Assembly: GCF_004014855.1 (NCBI RefSeq)
Contig: NZ_CP034930.1
Location: 496,001-560,000, forward strand
DNA: 64,000 bases
Origin: Apibacter raozihei
Lineage (GTDB): Bacteria; Bacteroidota; Bacteroidia; Flavobacteriales; Weeksellaceae
Direction of reading: 5' to 3'
Numbering within the stretch: position 1 is the first letter of the stretch; every line of letters starts with the position of its first letter. Shown one piece after another: positions 56,126 through 63,696 of this stretch. The translations under genes were made by a program, and so were the position numbers. The notes beneath the pieces are model-generated. The model saw only the letters and a program-made list of their open reading frames with translations. It was not told the origin of the DNA and searched no databases.

Positions 56126-57118
56126 TTATTCTATCGTTTTTGTTTTATTTTGTTTTGTTAAATAGTGAGGATCGTTTTTAGGCAATGGTAATTCATAATG
56201 ATTTAACGATATTACCGAATGATCGCTGATATGGGTAGGTCCTTCTATGTTCCAATATTTGCGTTCTTTTCTTTCGAATCTGCAATCGTTACAAATGAAT
56301 TCTTCTACTTCATTGTACTGATCTTTTCTGGCAGTTACTCTCAATATTTCATCTCCTTTCATCCAAAGAACTGCTTTTCCGCTACATTTTTCGCATTTAC
56401 AGGTAGCATTAACCGGCTCTGTAAACCATACTCTGCTTTTAAATCTTGAAGTTCTGTCTGTAAGTGCTCCTACGGGACAAACATCTATTACGTTTCCTGA
56501 AAAATCATTGGTTATGGCTTTGTTCAGATACGTACTAATTTCTGCATGATCTCCTCTGAAAAGTATTCCGTGATTTCTTTGATTGGTAAGCTGATTGGCT
56601 ACTAAGACACATCTCGCGCAAAGAATGCAACGGTTCATGTTTAATTTTATATAAGGGCCGATATCATCAGGCTGAAATGTTCTTCTTGGAAATTCAGAAC
56701 GGGTTCTTTCTAAACCGTGCTCGTAGGCTAAATCTTGTAATTTACATTCTCCTGCCTGATCGCAAACAGGACAATCGAGCGGGTGATTGATTAATAAAAA
56801 TTCGGTTATTCCCTGAACTGCCTGTACAACTCTTTCTGAAGTAATTACTTTTACTTCCATTCCATCCATAACATTGGTTCTGCAAGAAGGAACCAGTTTA
56901 GGCATAGGGCGCGGATCTTTTTCAGATCCTTTTGATACTTCCACTAAACAGGTACGGCAACGTCCTCCGCTCCCTTCCAGTTTACTGTAATAACACATTG
57001 TCGGAGGCACAGAGGCTCCTCCTATCTGACGAGCAGCGTCTACAATAGTAATTCCGGGAGCTACTTCTACTGTTACTCCATCTATTGTTACTTTTATTTT
57101 ACTTACTTCTTCACTCAT
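56126..57118 (-). CDS. nuoG: Short NADH-quinone oxidoreductase subunit G (iron-sulfur part only)
   Basis: A 330-residue NuoG, well short of the ~680-900 residues of enterobacterial forms. Residues ~8-85 are a [2Fe-2S] ferredoxin domain (C42, C54, C57, C79). H112-x3-C116-x2-C119-x5-C125 is the His-Cys [4Fe-4S] site, and C164, C167, C170 and C214 bind the next cluster. A final cysteine set (C240, C242, C245, C276, C279) starts a Mo/Fe4S4-like domain, after which the protein ends. The molybdopterin-fold portion is missing. Short NuoG proteins occur in flavobacteria, so this is a lineage form, not a frameshift. Confidence 0.9.
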   Translation of the reverse strand: MSEEVSKIKVTIDGVTVEVAPGITIVDAARQIGGASVPPTMCYYSKLEGSGGRCRTCLVEVSKGSEKDPRPMPKLVPSCRTNVMDGMEVKVITSERVVQAVQGITEFLLINHPLDCPVCDQAGECKLQDLAYEHGLERTRSEFPRRTFQPDDIGPYIKLNMNRCILCARCVLVANQLTNQRNHGILFRGDHAEISTYLNKAITNDFSGNVIDVCPVGALTDRTSRFKSRVWFTEPVNATCKCEKCSGKAVLWMKGDEILRVTARKDQYNEVEEFICNDCRFERKERKYWNIEGPTHISDHSVISLNHYELPLPKNDPHYLTKQNKTKTIE

Positions 57119-57136
57119 TTTCTTTATAATACTACA

Positions 57137-57964
57137 TTAGAAATGCCAGCTTACTCCAAAGGTATAATTCCACTGAAGGTATAATATGTTTTGTGATGCT
57201 TTATCTGATTTATCTGAACTGGTTCTTATATCTGGAAGGCCTATAAAACCTTCTTTCAGTTCTGTTCTAAGAAAAAATATTTTCCAAAAAAGGAGCTCTG
57301 CGCCAACTTTAGCGTCTACTCCATAGCCTGCGAGATGAAACTTGTCGTGTCTGTCTTTGTCCATCAGGGTAGCATTGGTTTTTGGTATTACAGCTCCTAC
57401 TCCTGCTCCGGCAATTCCATTTAGCTTGAAAAATCCAGCTTTAATGAAATTATGATAATACTCCAATTCTACATTGAGGTAATTTAATCCGTCGGTATGC
57501 TCCAGATGCAGAAATTCATCGGTTAGGTAGGTAGATTCTCCTTCCACAATCTGGTTTTCATAGCCGGGGCGTTCTATACTTCCGGTGGCTTTGACCCATT
57601 GTCCGGGTCTGACCACATATTTCATGTGATCCATACCCAAAGAGATAGCCCAGTTATCTTTAAAGAAATATCCTATTCTATAGTTCACCTGAGGGATTGT
57701 AATTCTTCCCGGGTTTAAAAAGTCATTAAAATTCCAGCCGATTGGCTTATCGTCTCCTTTGACACCATGAAGGGTAAAGTTATAATCATTTCCTGTGAAA
57801 TGTACGGAAGATCTACCGTAATAGGCTCTATTCCAACCCCAATAGGCGTAGAACTCGCCTTTTTTGTGGGCAATTTTTTTGTCTGTTTGTCCGTACACCC
57901 ATGTTAATGATGAACTTAACAGAAAAAGTAATAAACTGTTTACTAATTTTTTATACTTGTGCAT
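57137..57964 (-). CDS. Outer-membrane beta-barrel-like protein embedded in the nuo operon
   Basis: A 275-residue exported protein of no named family. The signal peptide (1-25) ends VYGQ. Aromatic, Gly-rich strands follow (GEFYAYWGWNRAYYGRSS, PQVNYRIGYFFKDNWAISLGMDHMKYVV, NGIAGAGVGAVIP, KVGAELLFWKIFFLRTELKEGF), ending in an aromatic FGVSWHF, typical of outer-membrane barrels. The ATG overlaps the nuoF stop by 14 bases and nuoG starts 18 bases after it, so it is translated as part of the operon. A role in NADH oxidation is not expected; it may be an accidental insertion or a lipid/surface protein regulated with respiration. Confidence 0.8.
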   Translation of the reverse strand: MHKYKKLVNSLLLFLLSSSLTWVYGQTDKKIAHKKGEFYAYWGWNRAYYGRSSVHFTGNDYNFTLHGVKGDDKPIGWNFNDFLNPGRITIPQVNYRIGYFFKDNWAISLGMDHMKYVVRPGQWVKATGSIERPGYENQIVEGESTYLTDEFLHLEHTDGLNYLNVELEYYHNFIKAGFFKLNGIAGAGVGAVIPKTNATLMDKDRHDKFHLAGYGVDAKVGAELLFWKIFFLRTELKEGFIGLPDIRTSSDKSDKASQNILYLQWNYTFGVSWHF

Positions 57965-59282
57965 AGTCTGCTATTCCATAGTTTCTTGTTAAGCACTCTG
58001 GATTGTTAATATGCCATTCAAATTCATCTCTAAAGTGACGAATGGCTGCTGCCACCGGCCAAGATGCCGCGTCTCCAAGCGGACATATGGTATTTCCTTC
58101 AATTTTTCTTTGTACGTCCCAAAGAAGATCTATGTCTTCGTAAGTACCTCTGCCTTCTTCAATTTTTTTCAAAATTTTGTAAAGCCATCCGGTACCTTCC
58201 CGACAAGGCGTACATTGCCCACAGCTTTCGTGGTTGTAAAAGCGCGCTAATGTCATGGTATGCCGTACTACACACTGATCTTCATCCAGCACTATGAATC
58301 CACCGGAGCCTAACATGGTTCCTGTTTCAAATCCACCGACAGATAAACTTTCATAGTTCATTAAACGAGGTTCGCCTTCTGCCGTTTTTAATAATAGTCT
58401 TGCGGGTACAATAGGTACTGAAGACCCTCCCGGAATACATGCTTTGAGTTTTTTACCATTAGGTATTCCTCCGCAATATTCTTCACTATATATAAATTCT
58501 TCAACACTCAGGTTAAAGTCTATTTCGTATACTCCTGGTTTATTTAAGTTACCACAGGCAGAAATTAACTTGGTTCCTGTAGATCTTCCTACTCCTAACT
58601 TAGCGTATTCAGCTCCTGTAATTTCTATTATTGATGGAATGGAGGCTACGGTTTCTACATTATTTACCACTGTTGGACACTGGTATAATCCTTTTACTGC
58701 CGGAAACGGAGGTTTTAATCTTGGATTTCCTCTTTTTCCTTCCAATGATTCTAACAAGGCTGTTTCTTCTCCGCATACATAAGCCCCGGCTCCTCTTTGT
58801 ACATAAATTTCAAGATCATATCCTGTATTTTTTATGTTTTTACCAAGAAAACCGTTCGCTTTAGCTTCTTCAATTGCTTTTTCCAATATATCAGGAATCC
58901 ATGAGTATTCCCCTCTTATATATATATAGGATGTATTGGCCCCTAAACAATAAGATGAAATCAAAATCCCTTCTATAAGTATATGTGGAATATACTCCAT
59001 AAGATACCGGTCTTTGAATGTTCCGGGTTCTGACTCGTCTGCATTGACTACTAAGTAACGAGGTATTCCTTCCGGTTTAGCTAAGAAACTCCATTTCATA
59101 CCTGTAGGAAACCCTGCTCCTCCTCTTCCTCGTAAGCCACTGGTCTTGACTTCTTCCAAAATTTCATCCGGAGACATTTTCAAGGCTTTTTCCGCACTTA
59201 CATATCCTCCATGTTTTCTGTAAACCTCAAATGTTTTGATGCCTTCTACTTTGCTATTTTTAAGTAATAACTTATTGCTCAT
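57951..59282 (-). CDS. nuoF: NADH-quinone oxidoreductase subunit F
   Basis: A 443-residue subunit that binds NADH and FMN and the N3 [4Fe-4S] cluster. The nucleotide loop GRGGAGFPTGMKW (52-64), GAGAYVCGEETALLESLEG, and the cluster motif HESCGQCTPCREGT with a distal Cys in NTICPLGDA are all intact. It is 23 bases after nuoE, and its end overlaps the start of the embedded beta-barrel gene. Confidence 0.96.
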   Translation of the reverse strand: MSNKLLLKNSKVEGIKTFEVYRKHGGYVSAEKALKMSPDEILEEVKTSGLRGRGGAGFPTGMKWSFLAKPEGIPRYLVVNADESEPGTFKDRYLMEYIPHILIEGILISSYCLGANTSYIYIRGEYSWIPDILEKAIEEAKANGFLGKNIKNTGYDLEIYVQRGAGAYVCGEETALLESLEGKRGNPRLKPPFPAVKGLYQCPTVVNNVETVASIPSIIEITGAEYAKLGVGRSTGTKLISACGNLNKPGVYEIDFNLSVEEFIYSEEYCGGIPNGKKLKACIPGGSSVPIVPARLLLKTAEGEPRLMNYESLSVGGFETGTMLGSGGFIVLDEDQCVVRHTMTLARFYNHESCGQCTPCREGTGWLYKILKKIEEGRGTYEDIDLLWDVQRKIEGNTICPLGDAASWPVAAAIRHFRDEFEWHINNPECLTRNYGIADYAQV

Positions 59283-59305
59283 TGGTGTAAGCTGTCTATT
59301 TTTTT

Positions 59306-59836
59306 CTAATCAATTGCTATGTTTCCCGCTCTGCAGAGATCTATAATCTCATTTATTTTTTCTTTGGTAAGGTGTTCGTGATAGAACTTACCTATCTGCA
59401 TCATAGGCGCATATCCGCATGCTCCTAAACATTCAGCGGGCTTCAGGGTAAATAAACCATCTTGTGTGGTTTCACCTTCTTTTATTTGTAGTTTTTCTTT
59501 GATATACTCAATGATTTGATCACTTCCATTTAACATACATGGTCCGGTTCTGCAAACTTCTAACACATATTTGCCTACCGGCTGCATATTAAACATGGTA
59601 TAAAAAGTTGCAACTTCATATACTTCTATAGGTGTAATGGATAAGAGAGATGCTACATAATCCATTACGGGAACATCTAACCAACCATCAAATTCTTTTT
59701 GTGCCAAATGCAATACTGGAATAAGAGCAGATTTCTGCTTCCCTTCCGGATATCTGGCTATGATCTTATTTACCTTCGTTAAGGTTTCTTCACTAAAAAC
59801 CACTACATTATTAGATTTTACGCTGTTTGCGTCCAT
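59306..59836 (-). CDS. nuoE: NADH-quinone oxidoreductase subunit E
   Basis: A 176-residue subunit with the N1a [2Fe-2S] cluster (C95, C100, C136, C140 in VCRTGPC and CLGACGYAP). The start at 59836 (MDANSVKSNN) is used; a longer reading from 59869 would overlap the promoter box at 59859-59866. It is the first gene of the E-F-barrel-G-H-I-J-K-L-M operon. Confidence 0.95.
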   Translation of the reverse strand: MDANSVKSNNVVVFSEETLTKVNKIIARYPEGKQKSALIPVLHLAQKEFDGWLDVPVMDYVASLLSITPIEVYEVATFYTMFNMQPVGKYVLEVCRTGPCMLNGSDQIIEYIKEKLQIKEGETTQDGLFTLKPAECLGACGYAPMMQIGKFYHEHLTKEKINEIIDLCRAGNIAID

Positions 59837-59858
59837 TTTATGTTTTTGTGTTAGAGTG

Positions 59859-59866
59859 CAAATATA
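59859..59866 (-). promoter_or_regulatory. nuoE: -7 box of the nuoE-M operon
   Basis: TATATTTG on the minus strand matches TAnnTTTG, 22 bases before the nuoE ATG. It also rules out the upstream in-frame start at 59869. No clear -33 element at normal spacing. Confidence 0.55.
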
Positions 59867-60409
59867 CAATAATGGATCTTAGTTAAAAAAATTAAATCTG
59901 ACTTTTACCCTGTTCTGACGCTATCTAGAATTGTTTTAAATAAGAAAATCCTCAATTATTTTTCTTTTAACCTAAGATTCAAAAAAATAGAAGTTCTTAA
60001 ATATATATTTGTATCTGGATTGTTTTTATCTCAATAAGATAAATTTCAACCATTCCCTTATAGCTCCTTTCTTTAATTATAACTTTAAATAAGATTTACC
60101 CTACATCTTAAGAAATGCTCTTACATAAGTAAAGATATTTATCGTTTTTTCAATCAACTATTCTTTACTAAGTTCTCCTACTTCCATTTTATAAATTAGC
60201 TTATATTTCATTATTATTCTATTTAAGATAAAAGAAGTATCTGATTGTTTCCCATTTTTTAATACATCTTGTTTTTAAAGAAACTTTTTTTTAACTGCAA
60301 CTCCTACGATAAGTTTCACTTTAGTCAGTATATATCTTATTTATAAATATTTACGCGAACACCTCCTGAATATTTATTTTTTTTACTATATTTTTTACTC
60401 CAAATATTT
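59867..60409. other. AT-rich intergenic region between nuoE and tRNA-Leu
   Basis: About 540 bases without a credible gene; any open frames here are short and low-complexity. The nuoE promoter lies at its left end and the tRNA promoter at its right end. Confidence 0.6.
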
Positions 60410-60437
60410 TTTGATTTAGAAAATAAGTGTATATTTG
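60410..60437 (+). promoter_or_regulatory. Promoter of tRNA-Leu
   Basis: TTTG at 60410-60413, 16 bases, then TATATTTG at 60430-60437, 19 bases before the mature tRNA 5' end. Matches the Bacteroidota consensus with a slightly short spacer. Confidence 0.65.
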
Positions 60438-60456
60438 CAGTCCAAAACCAAGACAT

Positions 60457-60541
60457 GCGGATGTGGTGGAACTGGTAGACACGCTAGACTTAGGATCTAG
60501 TGCCGTGAGGCGTGGGGGTTCGATTCCCTTCATCCGTACCA
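60457..60541 (+). tRNA. tRNA-Leu (anticodon UAG), CCA encoded
   Basis: An 85-base class II tRNA. The acceptor stem pairs GCGGATG with CATCCGT (G-U at the end), followed by discriminator A and an encoded CCA. The anticodon stem CTAGA/TCTAG encloses the loop CTTAGGA, giving anticodon TAG for CUA-type leucine codons. A variable arm (TGCCGTGAGGCGTG) and T-arm with GGTTCGATTCC follow. Promoter upstream and terminator downstream are present. Confidence 0.96.
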
Positions 60542-60545
60542 AAAT

Positions 60546-60582
60546 AAAAAGCAATTAACTTTCAATCAGTTAATTGCTTTTT
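60546..60582 (+). terminator. Terminator of tRNA-Leu
   Basis: A perfect 15-bp stem (AAAAAGCAATTAACT and complement) with a 7-base loop, starting 4 bases after the tRNA CCA end and ending in T-run. Confidence 0.88.
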
Positions 60583-61036
60583 TGATTTAATTACATTTAT
60601 TTTAGCATCCAATTATTTTAAATTCAATAACCTCTGAAACTTATGCTGACTCCAAAATATTTATTTATAAGTAACTGCTGATTTTTACCAAGACTGCAGC
60701 ATCTTTATTTATATAAATGAATATGTATATTACACCTTTTTATGTAGGCAAATTCTCTTGATAGTATTCATCCTATATTTACAAAACCATTAGTAATAAT
60801 TAGCTCCTGTTGTTACGTTTAGTTAGTTCTTAACGTTCACTATAGAAATTCATTAATTTTATTTAACTGATTTTAAAGCGTTTAGCAGGGAGCTAACTTT
60901 TTGTTTATAAAATATGTCTTTAAATATTCTAAATTTAATTAAAAACTTATAAATAAATTTAAAATGCAATATGGGTGATAATTTTAAGTTTATGGTATGA
61001 ACTATCTTGAAATAGAACTATACTATTTATTGAAAC
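60583..61036. other. Intergenic region upstream of the ECF sigma factor gene
   Basis: About 450 AT-rich bases with no credible gene. No exact TAnnTTTG box lies near the sigma factor ATG, which would be consistent with recognition by an alternative sigma factor, but absence of a motif is weak evidence. Confidence 0.55.
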
Positions 61037-61573
61037 ATGGATCAAGAAATCATTACTAATATAAGAGCCGATAAAAGTTACTTGCCGAAATCATTTTACA
61101 ATAAAAATTTCTCTGCTGTAGCACGTTATATTATGAGAAACAACGGAAATATGGAAGATGCTCAGGATGTCTTTCATGAGTCTTACCTAGTTCTCATTCA
61201 AAAAATCAGAAATCCAGATTTTATACTCACTTCTACTTTATCTACTTTTCTTTTTGCTATTGCCAAAAATATTTGGTTAAAACGTTTAAGAGACAATCAT
61301 TTTTTTCGAAAAGAATCATTTGATGATAAACATAGTATTGAGTTTTTTCCTGAAGCAAGTAACAATCTAACTAAGGAGAATAAGGTATTGCTATGGTTGA
61401 GCCATATCTCTAATCATTGTCAAAAATTACTTAAAGCTATTTTCTTTTATAATCAACCTATTGAAAAGTTAATGACAAAAATGGGATGGAAGAATAAACA
61501 TAGTGCTTCTAATCAAAAATATAAGTGTATTCAACAATTAAAGAAAGCTAAACGTAAAGTTGAAGATGAATAA
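61037..61573 (+). CDS. ECF-type RNA polymerase sigma factor
   Basis: A 178-residue sigma-70 family protein. Region 2 is seen in VARYIMRNNGNMEDAQDVFHESYLVLIQKI (about 28-57) with a DAQDVFHE core; STFLFAIAKNIWLKRLRD continues region 2.4. Region 4 (about 120-170) is KLLKAIFFYNQPIEKLMTKMGWKNKHSASNQKYKCIQQL. No anti-sigma gene is adjacent, so its signal is unknown. It is the only plus-strand gene in the last 4 kb. Confidence 0.85.
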   Translation: MDQEIITNIRADKSYLPKSFYNKNFSAVARYIMRNNGNMEDAQDVFHESYLVLIQKIRNPDFILTSTLSTFLFAIAKNIWLKRLRDNHFFRKESFDDKHSIEFFPEASNNLTKENKVLLWLSHISNHCQKLLKAIFFYNQPIEKLMTKMGWKNKHSASNQKYKCIQQLKKAKRKVEDE

Positions 61574-61601
61574 TTTGTATTATTCATCTTCTTAGTGAGG
61601 T

Positions 61602-61937
61602 CTATTTTTCTATGTTTTTAAAAAATTTCATTGATAAAAGTCCATATCCCATAGCTGCTCCGGAGCGTAGAGCTGCCGTAATCATAATAGTTTCCGTTAA
61701 TTCTTGCTGACTTATACCCATTTCTACTGCTTTTTTCGTGTGAACTTCTATACAATAGGGACATTGTGTTGTTAATGCTACTGCTATAGATATTAGCTCT
61801 TTGTATTTTGAGGGTATCGCAGATTCTACATTGTGAATCTCTTCATCAAAACTCAACCAAGCTTCTACTTGTTTAGGGGAGCCTTTAATAATGTCGTTCG
61901 TAAATTGTTTGTCTGACGGTTCTGAATACTGTTTCAT
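61602..61937 (-). CDS. Carboxymuconolactone decarboxylase / AhpD-like protein
   Basis: A 111-residue alpha-helical protein of the CMD/AhpD family. The redox motif is C59-P-Y-C62 with a following H66 (CPYCIEVHTKKA), as in alkylhydroperoxidase AhpD-like proteins. It probably acts in peroxide defence or a related redox reaction; the decarboxylase name is historical. Its stop lies 29 bases from the converging sigma factor gene. A nearly perfect 30-bp palindrome sits 10 bases upstream of its start codon, suggesting repression or redox-controlled expression. Confidence 0.88.
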   Translation of the reverse strand: MKQYSEPSDKQFTNDIIKGSPKQVEAWLSFDEEIHNVESAIPSKYKELISIAVALTTQCPYCIEVHTKKAVEMGISQQELTETIMITAALRSGAAMGYGLLSMKFFKNIEK

Positions 61938-61947
61938 GTTGATTTTA

Positions 61948-61977
61948 CTTTAATGTTATATATATATACCATTAAAG
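61948..61977. promoter_or_regulatory. Near-perfect 30-bp palindrome upstream of the AhpD-like gene
   Basis: Arms CTTTAATG and CATTAAAG flank a centre made of TATATATATATA; of 15 base pairs only one (61956/61969) is mismatched. It begins 10 bases upstream of the AhpD-like ATG, where an operator or an mRNA-leader hairpin would act. No adjacent regulator gene is present. Confidence 0.55.
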
Positions 61978-62236
61978 CTTTTTAATCACCTTGAAAAAGG
62001 TTCATAATATTTTTATACACAAAAATCAAATAATATTTCTTTAGGCTTTTCTTAGCATCATACTCACTTTTACACGTGATATAATTATTTTTTGTTATAT
62101 CTGATATTTTTATATTGCACCATACTGCATAAAAATTTCTTATATAAACGCTAAATCCTACCTTCTGGCTTTAAATATAAATTTGACATTTATAGTGGTT
62201 ATATAAATAAAATGAATATTAAACAATAAATGTAAA

Positions 62237-62530
62237 TTACTTAAAGTAAAAGAACTCATCTAAAAAATTATGCTGATTATCTAAATAAATTGAATAATAC
62301 CCGATTATCCTAGTGCTTAAATTAATATTAATCTTAATGTGGATAGATGGTGTGGGAATTATAGTATGATAAATAACTTTGCTAATCTGAATTACTTCGT
62401 ATGTTAAATCTCCAGGGGTTGCTTGATAAAAGGATAATAACTCTTCCTGCACAGATTCTTCGTGTAAAATTAGTTCTAAATAAATTTTACTGATATTAAA
62501 TAACTCTCTTTTATCTTGTTCATTAATCAT
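62237..62530 (-). CDS. Small hypothetical protein, possible immunity-type protein
   Basis: A 97-residue protein of no named family (start MINEQDKREL at 62530; a start at 62548 would add six residues). It is acidic and predicted mixed alpha/beta, ending IIGYYSIYLDNQHNFLDEFFYFK. The closing GYY-x-L/I-Y...LDEFF pattern recalls short immunity-like proteins of Bacteroidota, but that is only a resemblance. It stands alone between AT-rich gaps on the same strand as the next two small genes. Confidence 0.5.
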   Translation of the reverse strand: MINEQDKRELFNISKIYLELILHEESVQEELLSFYQATPGDLTYEVIQISKVIYHTIIPTPSIHIKININLSTRIIGYYSIYLDNQHNFLDEFFYFK

Positions 62531-62712
62531 TTTTAATTTAATATTCAACCAAGCGCATCTTTTTTAAATGCAAATGATCTGGGTGTTATATTGACGAAAA
62601 TTATTTTTTTAAACTGTAAATATTAAATATGGAATAAATAAAATATAAAAAGATATTGATATTCACTTATTAAAAATAATATTATTTATACTAATGCAAG
62701 ATTAATTATCAA

Positions 62713-62970
62713 TTAGCTTTTGAAAATATTTCCAAATTGCTCTTCTTTATTCCAGCTCTTAGGCTTTTCTTTCGAATTGAACCATTCAAAACCCTCATTC
62801 ATCCATTTATCCCTATATTCATTGATTGATTCTACCGTATAATCTTCGTTTCCAAATTCTACTCCACAACAGGGACAAATTTCATATGTAGGGCTATCAC
62901 CATTTTCACCCCACGGAAAATCTTCTATATACAATCCACAAACTTTACAATTATGATTAATACTACTCAT
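62713..62970 (-). CDS. Small CPCC-type zinc-binding protein
   Basis: An 85-residue protein with two cysteine pairs that can form a zinc knuckle: C8-x2-C11 and C32-P-C34-C35 in EICPCCGVEFG. The remainder is acidic and aromatic (YRDKWMNEGFEWFNSKEKPKSW). It resembles the cysteine-rich CPCC group often found near toxin-immunity loci. Function unknown. Confidence 0.6.
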   Translation of the reverse strand: MSSINHNCKVCGLYIEDFPWGENGDSPTYEICPCCGVEFGNEDYTVESINEYRDKWMNEGFEWFNSKEKPKSWNKEEQFGNIFKS

Positions 62971-63303
62971 TTCAATATAAACTTCACATATAAACTAAGA
63001 ATTCAAACTAAAACTCTAGTGCTATTACTTTTGCAACACTTATAACTATTTCGGATTATGAGGACTTAGGTTATTCCGTCAAATCCTTATCTAAAATTAC
63101 TCATATTGCTTTATTTACGAAAACATTTTTTCAAAGCTAAACCGAATATAACAAAAAAATAGTAATTCCTCTTCCGCTTTATCCCTAAAGATAAAATTGA
63201 ATTGTTGGATTTATTGATCAGGCAATCTTAAAAAACTAAAAAACATGCTTGATGATAAGGGTTTAGATAAGTCAATAACTAATTAAAAATTATCAAGCTA
63301 AAT
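62971..63303. other. AT-rich gap between small accessory genes
   Basis: About 330 bases with no complete gene. A short plus-strand stretch encoding IPKDKIELLDLLIRQS before a stop is the only protein-like fragment I see, too short to assign. Confidence 0.5.
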
Positions 63304-63696
63304 TTATATACTATTAGTATAAAACCACAAATCCTCTATTGAAAAACATTTACTATCAAATCCATAGTCTAAATAATCTTTCAGCAGATTATAATCTACT
63401 TTAAATTCTTTCTTTTGTAAACTCTTAATTCCCACAATAGTAATTTGGCTACTATCTAATAAAGTAAGTATATCAGCGATATATTCATTTAGCACAAATA
63501 ATAAGGGATAATTAATCCACATATATCCTATTGTTTTATCTTCCAAATTTATAATAGCCCAATTTTCCTCATTAAGCCAAAATGAAATAGTATATTTATT
63601 TAATTGTAATAAATTAACTGCATCAAAAAACATATCATGTTTCCAATATAAATTGCTATTAATAGCATCAAGGAAATACTTAGTAAGATCTTTCAT
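63304..63696 (-). CDS. Small hypothetical protein, possible immunity-type protein
   Basis: A 130-residue acidic protein with no family I recognise (start MKDLTKYFLD at 63696; a start at 63714 adds six residues). Predicted mixed alpha/beta; includes ISFWLNEENWAIINLEDKTIGYMWINYP and ends DLWFYTNSI. Same strand and size as the neighbouring small genes, which suggests an accessory cassette continuing beyond the right edge. Confidence 0.5.
   Translation of the reverse strand: MKDLTKYFLDAINSNLYWKHDMFFDAVNLLQLNKYTISFWLNEENWAIINLEDKTIGYMWINYPLLFVLNEYIADILTLLDSSQITIVGIKSLQKKEFKVDYNLLKDYLDYGFDSKCFSIEDLWFYTNSI

Noticed and set aside
56126-57118. NuoG as a frameshifted or truncated gene
   Set aside because: About 330-residue NuoG is usual in flavobacteria, the next gene starts 6 bases later, and no NuoG-like sequence continues downstream.
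59867-60409. Search for a small RNA or CRISPR-like repeats in the long AT-rich gap
   Set aside because: No regularly spaced repeats, no strong hairpin with T-run, and no conserved RNA fold recognised.
60351-60554. A 67-codon minus-strand open frame with a KGIEPPRLTALDPKSSVSTSSTTSAC-like stretch
   Set aside because: It is the antisense reading of tRNA-Leu, a well-known false gene around tRNAs.
63181-63232. Possible transposase remnant (short stretch IPKDKIELLDLLIRQS)
   Set aside because: Too short for assignment, preceded and followed by stops, and no terminal inverted repeats were found.
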